DNA of 9,383 nt, taken from contig CADBQL010000434.1 in assembly GCA_902796815.1 (NCBI GenBank), positions 1-9,383 of the forward strand, in the 5' to 3' direction. This DNA is from an uncultured Coriobacteriaceae bacterium (lineage in GTDB: Bacteria > Actinomycetota > Coriobacteriia > Coriobacteriales > Eggerthellaceae). The notes under the pieces were generated by a model, which had not been told where the DNA came from, did not search any database, and saw only the letters and a program-made list of their open reading frames with translations. Positions 4,929-9,383 of this stretch are shown piece by piece (position 1 is the first letter of the stretch; the number at the start of each line of letters is the position of its first letter). The position numbers and the translations under genes are program-made.

Positions 4929-7031
4929 TTAGCGCAAAAGGCTTGTGAGCGGACCTTTTGCCAGGAGCGTGACGCGCTGGGTCGCACGCGATATGGCCGT
5001 ATACAAGCGGTGCCGACGGAGCGGCTCGTCGACAAAAGCCCCTTCGTGCACGTCGGGCACGATTGCATGGTCGAATTCGAGACCCTTGGCAAGCTTCACG
5101 TCGAGCAGCACCACGCCACAGCTGGGCAGCGTCCCGTCGGAAGGCACCGAAACGAGCGGCGTGTCGCGAAGAAGCTTGGCGAGCTGCTTGGCGCGTGTGC
5201 GGGTGTTCGCGATGAGCGCGGTGAGGCCTTCGTCTTCGGCTGCACGTAACACGGCATCGCGCAAAGCCTGCTCGTATTCTTCGTCGGAAACGCACTCGAT
5301 AATGAGCGGCTCAGTTCCAGGACGTTGGACCGAGGTTGCCTCGACGCGCTCGCGTTCAGGCAAAAGCTTGCAGAACAAGTCGGTGATTTCGGGAGATGAG
5401 CGGTAGCTTATCATGAGCGCGCACTCTTCGACGCTCCCGCGCAAGCGTCCGAACAGATCGCGAACCTCCGAAAACGATGCTGTACCCTCGTGAACAGCTT
5501 GGTTCTCGTCGCCGAGGAGAAGAAAGTGCGCATTGGGGAAAAACCGTGCCAACACCGCGAGCTGGGTGGTCGTGTAGTCCTGCACTTCGTCGACCATGAC
5601 GTAACGCGCGTGGCGAATCGAGCCGCCAACGAGTGCCAGTTTCAGATAGAGCCAGGTCACAGCATCAAGCGTCGGCAAATCAAGCATGCGCATGCCGATT
5701 CGGTCGAGTCGTAGCCATTCTCCGTTTTCGATTGCTTCGAGCACGGGTGCATAGCGCGCAGTCAGATACTGGCGGGTACAGGCTACAAGCTCCTCGTCGT
5801 CAAGCGGTGCGACTTGCTGACCAAACAGGCGGATCTGCTGCTCGTCGGTGAGGTCCATCAGGGCGTCTTGAGTGTCTTCGTCCTTTGCAAGGCGCATGAT
5901 GCGCTGCTCGAGCTTTTCCTTGAGATCCTCGATGGCGAGCGTCATTCGATGGGCTCCCATGGGGATGCGCGCGTATTTTTCGACTGATAAACGTGCCTGC
6001 GCAGCCGTAATCACGCGCTCATCGTCGACGCGGATATCGCAGAAATCGTTTTGCCCGAGCTCGAGCACGGGAACGAGCTCATCGATGCGCTGCAGTGTTT
6101 CGAACGAGCTGTCCTTGGCGATGCCGCGGCCGGCAAGCCCGAGCTTGTCCATGAGCGCGTCCCACGTCAGGATCTGCGGGTTGGATTCGCCCATATCGGG
6201 CAGCACGTTGTCGATGTAGCGCCCGAAAACAGCGTTTGGCGTTATCAGGTACACGTCCGAGGGCGTGAGATTGTCGCGCTCCGTGTAGAAGAGATAGGCG
6301 ATGCGCTGCAAGAGCACGCTTGTTTTTCCCGAACCAGCGATTCCGTGAACGAGCAATACGGGCACGTCGGCATGGCGAATCACCTGGTTCTGTTCTTTTT
6401 GGATCGTCGTGGTGATAGCACTCAGCTGAGCTGTGCGGCGCTTTGAGAGCGAGGCGAGCAAGAGCGGGTCTTCGATGGCGATCGTCGTGTCGAAGTAGGC
6501 GCGTAGCTCGTCGCGGCGGATATCGAATTGACGTCGCAGCTGAAGGTCCACCTCAATTGTGCGTCCGTTAGCTTCGTATGACGTGGCGCCGTTGGCCTGG
6601 TTGTAGTAGACCTCGGCCACGGGGCTTCGCCAGTCTACTATGAAGTGTCGCCGCATGTCGTCGGTCATGCCCGCTGCCCCGATGTAGATGTCTTTGGGCT
6701 CATCGGCATGCGGGAATTTGAGCCGCACCTTGGCAAAATACGGGCTCAACATGAGCAGCTGGGCGCGACGCAGTTTTTCGGTGTTGATGTCGGCCGACAA
6801 GTTATAACCCTCGATGATGCGGTTCATGGCCTCGAGCTCGGCGAGCGTTTCGAGCTGGATGTCGGCGTCTTGGTTCAGCGACATAGCCTCGAACAAGTCC
6901 TCCTTGCCTTCGAGCGCTTCGGCGAGGTCGGATTCGAGTTGCTCGCGCACTTCTTGCTCGATGTGCACGAGTTTGTCATAGGTTTTCTGTAGATGCCGTT
7001 GCTCTTCCTCGAACACGGGGTCGCTCGCCAT
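4929..7031 (-). CDS. helD: HelD-like superfamily 1 UvrD-type ATPase (RNA polymerase recycling factor)
   Basis: A protein of 700 residues, near the usual 700-780 of HelD. The ATG at 7029-7031 is preferred over one two codons upstream (7035-7037) because GGAG (7038-7041) abuts the latter but lies 6 nt before the former. Residues 7-75 are charged and helical, matching the N-terminal coiled-coil arm that in HelD enters the RNA polymerase secondary channel. Conserved HelD stretches follow: DWRSPVAEVYY (133-143) and LQLRRQFDI (163-171). SF1 motifs occur in order: Q motif near 211-219, Walker A GIAGSGKT (230-237), Ia near 262-273, Walker B DEVQD (481-485), III LLGDENQAVH (505-514), IV SYRSSPEI (542-549), V LAKGLEFDHAIV (647-658) and VI HRLYTAISRATQRVTL (674-689). 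In the family ATP hydrolysis removes RNA polymerase from stalled complexes. A general UvrD-like helicase is less likely given the N-terminal arm. The patatin-like gene diverges from it. Confidence 0.88.
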   Translation of the reverse strand: MASDPVFEEEQRHLQKTYDKLVHIEQEVREQLESDLAEALEGKEDLFEAMSLNQDADIQLETLAELEAMNRIIEGYNLSADINTEKLRRAQLLMLSPYFAKVRLKFPHADEPKDIYIGAAGMTDDMRRHFIVDWRSPVAEVYYNQANGATSYEANGRTIEVDLQLRRQFDIRRDELRAYFDTTIAIEDPLLLASLSKRRTAQLSAITTTIQKEQNQVIRHADVPVLLVHGIAGSGKTSVLLQRIAYLFYTERDNLTPSDVYLITPNAVFGRYIDNVLPDMGESNPQILTWDALMDKLGLAGRGIAKDSSFETLQRIDELVPVLELGQNDFCDIRVDDERVITAAQARLSVEKYARIPMGAHRMTLAIEDLKEKLEQRIMRLAKDEDTQDALMDLTDEQQIRLFGQQVAPLDDEELVACTRQYLTARYAPVLEAIENGEWLRLDRIGMRMLDLPTLDAVTWLYLKLALVGGSIRHARYVMVDEVQDYTTTQLAVLARFFPNAHFLLLGDENQAVHEGTASFSEVRDLFGRLRGSVEECALMISYRSSPEITDLFCKLLPERERVEATSVQRPGTEPLIIECVSDEEYEQALRDAVLRAAEDEGLTALIANTRTRAKQLAKLLRDTPLVSVPSDGTLPSCGVVLLDVKLAKGLEFDHAIVPDVHEGAFVDEPLRRHRLYTAISRATQRVTLLAKGPLTSLLR

Positions 7032-7072
7032 GGTCATCTCCGTTCGTCGCCGTCGAAAAATCGAGTCTTTCA

Positions 7073-7078
7073 ATTGTA
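7073..7078 (-). promoter_or_regulatory. Possible -10 box of helD
   Basis: TACAAT on the minus strand matches the -10 consensus at five of six positions and lies 41 nt before the helD ATG. No good -35 is seen at 16-18 nt upstream. It sits in the divergent helD/patatin intergenic region, where a promoter is required. Confidence 0.4.
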
Positions 7079-7141
7079 GCCGAAGAATCGGGCAAACCGT
7101 ATGGGACCTGTTCCTTTCGGACTTTTGTAAATAGTTTTTGG

Positions 7142-7172
7142 TTGCGGAAAAGCTCATGTTTTGCGCTAAAGT
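7142..7172 (+). promoter_or_regulatory. Weak candidate promoter for the patatin-like gene
   Basis: TTGCGG (7142-7147) and TAAAGT (7167-7172) are separated by 19 nt. Both are partial matches and the spacing is long, so this is only the best candidate in the 170-base divergent region. The start would be near 7180, giving a leader of about 30 nt. Confidence 0.25.
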
Positions 7173-7208
7173 GTCATGACGTAAAAAACCACGACGAAAG
7201 GCGTGAAC

Positions 7209-8045
7209 ATGATAGGCATTGTAGATGTGGGCGGTGGCGAACGCGGAGCGTATGGGGCAGGCGTGCTCGACTGGTGCATGGAAAAAGGCGTGGATTTTGA
7301 TTGCTGCGTGGGTGTTTCGGCGGGGGCTGCGAATTTGAGCTCGTACATGGCCGGCCAACTTGGACGCAATTTCGCGTTCTACACGGCGTACAGCTTTCGC
7401 GCACAATACATGGGCCCGGGCCTTTTGGCGCGAACGGGAGAGTATGCCGATCTCGACTACATATATGGGACGCTCTCGAATTCCGATGGAGAGTATCCGC
7501 TCGACTATCCGGCCATGGTCGCTTCTGGAAAGCAGTTCACGATCGTCGCAACCGATGCGCAAAGCGCGCTTCCCGTATATTTCACGATGGAGGATATGGC
7601 GCAGGATTGTTATGACCCGGTAAAGGCTTCATCGGCTTTGCCGCTTGTGAACAGGCCGTATCCAGTGAATGGACGCCCGTGCTTCGATGGAGGGCTTTCC
7701 GATCCCATTCCCGTGCGCAAAGCATTTGAGGCGGGATGCGAAAAAGTAGTCGTCGTGCTTACCCGACCGCGCGATTACTACCGCGATCCGGCACGTGACG
7801 CGCGGGCGGCGCGAATCCTGTCGGTGCGCTACCCGCGCATCGCCGAGGCGCTTGCGAACCGTGCGGCGCTGTACAACCTGCAGCTCGATTTGGCAAAGAA
7901 ATACGAGCGTGACGGACGTGTACTCATCGTCGCGCCCGATTCCATCGGGGAGATGGACACCCTTACCAAAGACCGTGATGCCATCGAGGCTCTCTATGCG
8001 AAAGGCTTGCGCGACGCGTACGCAATCGCGGACTTCCTTGGCTGA
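7209..8045 (+). CDS. Patatin-like phospholipase (YjjU/RssA type acyl hydrolase)
   Basis: A protein of 278 residues. The ATG at 7209 is chosen over a GTG at 7203 because GAAAGG (7196-7201) is 7 nt before the ATG and almost touches the GTG. The patatin Ser-Asp dyad is intact: the oxyanion loop GGGERGAYGAG is at 8-18, the nucleophile elbow GVSAG at 35-39 (Ser37) and the catalytic Asp in DGG at 160-162. The C-terminal part (about 195-278) has charged helices with LDLAKKYERDGRVLIVAP, like the extra C-terminal region in YjjU-type proteins. No signal peptide or membrane segment is evident, so it is probably cytosolic or peripheral at the membrane. The family hydrolyses acyl esters of lipids; the actual substrate is unknown. 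It is divergent from helD and has no obvious partner gene; groES follows 344 nt later under its own promoter. Confidence 0.88.
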   Translation: MIGIVDVGGGERGAYGAGVLDWCMEKGVDFDCCVGVSAGAANLSSYMAGQLGRNFAFYTAYSFRAQYMGPGLLARTGEYADLDYIYGTLSNSDGEYPLDYPAMVASGKQFTIVATDAQSALPVYFTMEDMAQDCYDPVKASSALPLVNRPYPVNGRPCFDGGLSDPIPVRKAFEAGCEKVVVVLTRPRDYYRDPARDARAARILSVRYPRIAEALANRAALYNLQLDLAKKYERDGRVLIVAPDSIGEMDTLTKDRDAIEALYAKGLRDAYAIADFLG

Positions 8046-8087
8046 TGAGCAGGTGACAAATCCCGTTCGCTGTAACCGTTGCGTGCC

Positions 8088-8196
8088 GCAAAGCCTCAGG
8101 TGAGAACGCGCATCGGCTTGTCCTCGCCTTAACATTAGAACATGAGAAGACAGTGGCTGCGGAATCGCCGATGTCACGCCCTCACCTGGACTTTGC
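8088..8196. other. Long imperfect hairpin in the gene-free stretch before groES
   Basis: Nested collinear helices pair across 109 nt: GCAAAG (8088-8093) with CTTTGC (8191-8196), CAGGTGAG (8097-8104) with CTCACCTG (8181-8188), GCG (8108-8110) with CGC (8177-8179), CATCGGC (8111-8117) with GCCGATG (8167-8173), and a weaker helix 8121-8128 with 8155-8163, leaving a loop of about 26 nt. It starts 42 nt after the patatin stop. No T-run follows directly; a T-rich stretch begins at 8221. It may be an unusual terminator, a structured RNA or a decayed palindromic element. I see no other feature in 8046-8278. Confidence 0.55.
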
Positions 8197-8278
8197 TCCC
8201 TAGCCTTGACTGCCATGTGTTTTTTGTTCTGTTCAGTTTTTCGGTGTTTTGTGACGGGAACGTGACGGTTTAGAAAAC

Positions 8279-8309
8279 TTGAGCGGCTCGCGCATAAGGA
8301 TGCTATAGT
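8279..8309 (+). promoter_or_regulatory. groESL promoter (sigma-A type, extended -10)
   Basis: TTGAGC (8279-8284) acts as -35 and TATAGT (8304-8309) as -10, preceded by TGC (8301-8303), which makes an extended -10. The 19-nt spacer is long, and the extended -10 would compensate. Transcription would begin near 8316, just before the CIRCE operator. Confidence 0.65.
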
Positions 8310-8318
8310 ACGTCTTTG

Positions 8319-8345
8319 TTAGCACTCGATAGCTTCGAGTGCTAA
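8319..8345 (+). promoter_or_regulatory. CIRCE operator (HrcA binding site)
   Basis: The inverted repeat is a perfect consensus, TTAGCACTC (8319-8327), 9 nt, GAGTGCTAA (8337-8345). It lies right at the predicted start of groESL transcription, 45 nt before the groES ATG. HrcA, helped by GroEL, represses from such sites and lets go on heat or misfolding stress. hrcA itself is not in the window. Confidence 0.97.
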
Positions 8346-8389
8346 TTTATGAAACAGGTATTGTTTTTCAAGTGAAAGAAGGCATTGCA

Positions 8390-8677
8390 ATGGCTCTTAA
8401 ACCGCTCGGCGATCGCGTGATCGTCAAGGCCGACGAGGCCGAGGAGACCACCGCTTCGGGTCTGTACCTTGCTCGCGAATCGAAGGAAAAGCCGCAGACT
8501 GGCGTCGTTTTGGCAGTCGGCGACGGCAAGCTCGACAAGGACGGCAACAGGATTCCCGTGCCCGTAAAGGTTGGCGACAAAGTTATCTTCGGCAAGTATG
8601 GCGGAACCGAGTTCACGATCGACGAGGAGGACGTGCTGATCCTTCGCGCTGATGACATTTACGCAATCTGCGAATAA
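8390..8677 (+). CDS. groES: Co-chaperonin GroES (Hsp10)
   Basis: A protein of 95 residues, the usual length. The ATG at 8390 has AAGAAGG (8376-8382) 7 nt upstream and gives the family start MALKPLGDRVIVK; an upstream in-frame GTG at 8339 lies in the CIRCE operator and is not used. GroES forms the heptameric lid of the GroEL folding chamber. The mobile loop spans about residues 16-34, where the canonical IVL tripeptide that binds GroEL is LYL here (25-27). The core VGDKVIFGKYGGTEF (62-76) and the ending LILRADDIYAI are typical. It is the first gene of the operon, with groEL 48 nt downstream. Confidence 0.97.
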   Translation: MALKPLGDRVIVKADEAEETTASGLYLARESKEKPQTGVVLAVGDGKLDKDGNRIPVPVKVGDKVIFGKYGGTEFTIDEEDVLILRADDIYAICE

Positions 8678-8725
8678 ATTCTAGTTTCTGCAGTTCATCA
8701 AGAGTTCTGAAAGGAAGTCATTCAA

Positions 8726-9383
8726 ATGGCTAAAGATATCAAGTTCGAGGCAGATGCGCGCGGCGCGCTTGCCAATGGCGTTACCAAGCTTTCTGACGCC
8801 GTCAAGGTCACGCTTGGCCCCAAGGGCCGTTACGTAGCCATCGAGAAGTCCTACGGTGCCCCGGTCATCACCAACGACGGCGTGACCGTCGCCCGCGAGA
8901 TCGAGCTCGAGGATCCGGTCGAGAACATGGGCGCCCAGCTCGTGCGCGAAGCTGCCGTCAAGACCAACGACGTCGCAGGCGACGGCACCACGACCGCCAC
9001 GCTGCTCGCCGACGTTATCGTGCGCGAGGGTCTGCGCAACGTCACCGCTGGCGCCGATGCCCTCGGCATCCGTCGCGGCATCCAGAAGGCAACCGCCGCT
9101 GTTGTCGAACAGATCAAGGCGGATGCCCAGGAGGTTTCCAGCAAGGATCAGATTCAGAACGTCGGCACCATTTCGGCCGGCGACGCTGAGATTGGCTCCA
9201 AAAGCGCTGAGGCCATGGACGTCGTAGGCAACGATGGCGCCATTTCCGTCGAGGAGAGCCAGACCTTCGGCATCGAGATGGAAATCGTCGAGGGCATGCA
9301 GTGGGACCGCGGTTACATTTCGCCGTACATGGCCACCGATATGGAGCGCATGGAGGCCGTGCTCAACGATCCGTACATCCTGC
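8726..9383 (+). CDS. groEL: Chaperonin GroEL (Hsp60), N-terminal 219 residues; cut by the right edge
   Basis: The ATG at 8726 has AAAGGAAG (8710-8717) 8 nt upstream, and the frame is open to the end of the window, about 40 percent of the usual 540 or so residues. The nucleotide-binding motifs of the equatorial domain are present: LGPKG (30-34), NDGVT (50-54, with the Asp corresponding to Asp52) and VAGDGTTTATLL (83-94, with the Asp corresponding to the catalytic Asp87). NDGAISVEE (169-177) marks entry to the intermediate domain and MQWDRGYISPY (191-201) the start of the apical domain. Where many GroELs have GRNV, this has GRYV (35-37), which I recall as common in Coriobacteriia. It is co-transcribed with groES and controlled by CIRCE/HrcA. 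Confidence 0.97.
   Translation, partial: MAKDIKFEADARGALANGVTKLSDAVKVTLGPKGRYVAIEKSYGAPVITNDGVTVAREIELEDPVENMGAQLVREAAVKTNDVAGDGTTTATLLADVIVREGLRNVTAGADALGIRRGIQKATAAVVEQIKADAQEVSSKDQIQNVGTISAGDAEIGSKSAEAMDVVGNDGAISVEESQTFGIEMEIVEGMQWDRGYISPYMATDMERMEAVLNDPYIL

Noticed and set aside
4924..4935. GCGCTTTAGCGC inverted repeat at the helD stop as a terminator
   Set aside because: The stem is only about 5 bp and no T-run follows on the minus strand.
4927..7171. 13-bp inverted repeat flanking helD (CTTTAGCGCAAAA at 4927-4939, complement at 7159-7171), considered as ends of a mobile element
   Set aside because: About one 13-bp inverted match is expected by chance in a window this size; no target duplication or transposase is seen, and one copy overlaps the helD stop codon.
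7173..7180. GTCATGAC palindrome in the helD/patatin intergenic region as an operator
   Set aside because: Eight bases are too short to support a regulator site without conservation evidence.
7032..7562. Upstream in-frame extension of helD by 177 codons
   Set aside because: It would overlap the patatin-like gene on the other strand, lacks HelD similarity, and a good ribosome-binding site fixes the start at 7031.
7629..8216. A 195-codon minus-strand frame opposite the patatin-like gene
   Set aside because: It lies antisense to conserved patatin motifs and shows no family features; it is treated as a shadow.

Overview
The window looks like chromosomal core sequence from a G+C-rich actinobacterium of the class Coriobacteriia, most likely near the Eggerthellales. 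This placement is inference from protein character: the GroEL N-terminus reads GPKGRYVAIEKSYGAP, PurL is of the long clostridial/actinobacterial type, a HelD-type RNA polymerase recycling factor is present, and groESL is under a CIRCE operator. The genus cannot be fixed from the sequence alone.

Layout, left to right. Positions 1-7031 are read on the minus strand. They hold the 5' part of purL (purine synthesis, running off the left edge); a 320-residue Ala/Glu-rich protein built from 11-residue LEA-like repeats, two DLDGDG calcium-type loops and a Pro-Ala-Glu tail; a polytopic membrane protein with an extracellular alkaline-phosphatase/sulfatase-fold domain; a small lipocalin-like lipoprotein; and a HelD-like superfamily 1 ATPase. 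Hairpin terminators close the Ala/Glu-rich, membrane-enzyme and lipoprotein genes, so these look like mostly single-gene transcripts rather than one operon. From 7209 the genes read on the plus strand: a patatin-like lipase (YjjU/RssA type) diverging from helD, then the groES-groEL operon, with groEL cut by the right edge.

Regulation visible in the sequence: good sigma-A-type -10 boxes precede purL and the repeat-protein gene. The groESL promoter has an extended -10, and a perfect CIRCE operator (TTAGCACTC-N9-GAGTGCTAA) overlaps its start region, so HrcA repression is expected. The 8046-8278 interval has no gene but contains a long imperfect hairpin (8088-8196) that no annotated feature explains.

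No defence island, CRISPR array, transposase, integrase, tRNA or rRNA was seen. The most unusual content is the LEA-like repeat protein (838-1800), followed by the long hairpin before groES. The rest is ordinary housekeeping and envelope genes, and I found no multi-gene undescribed system.
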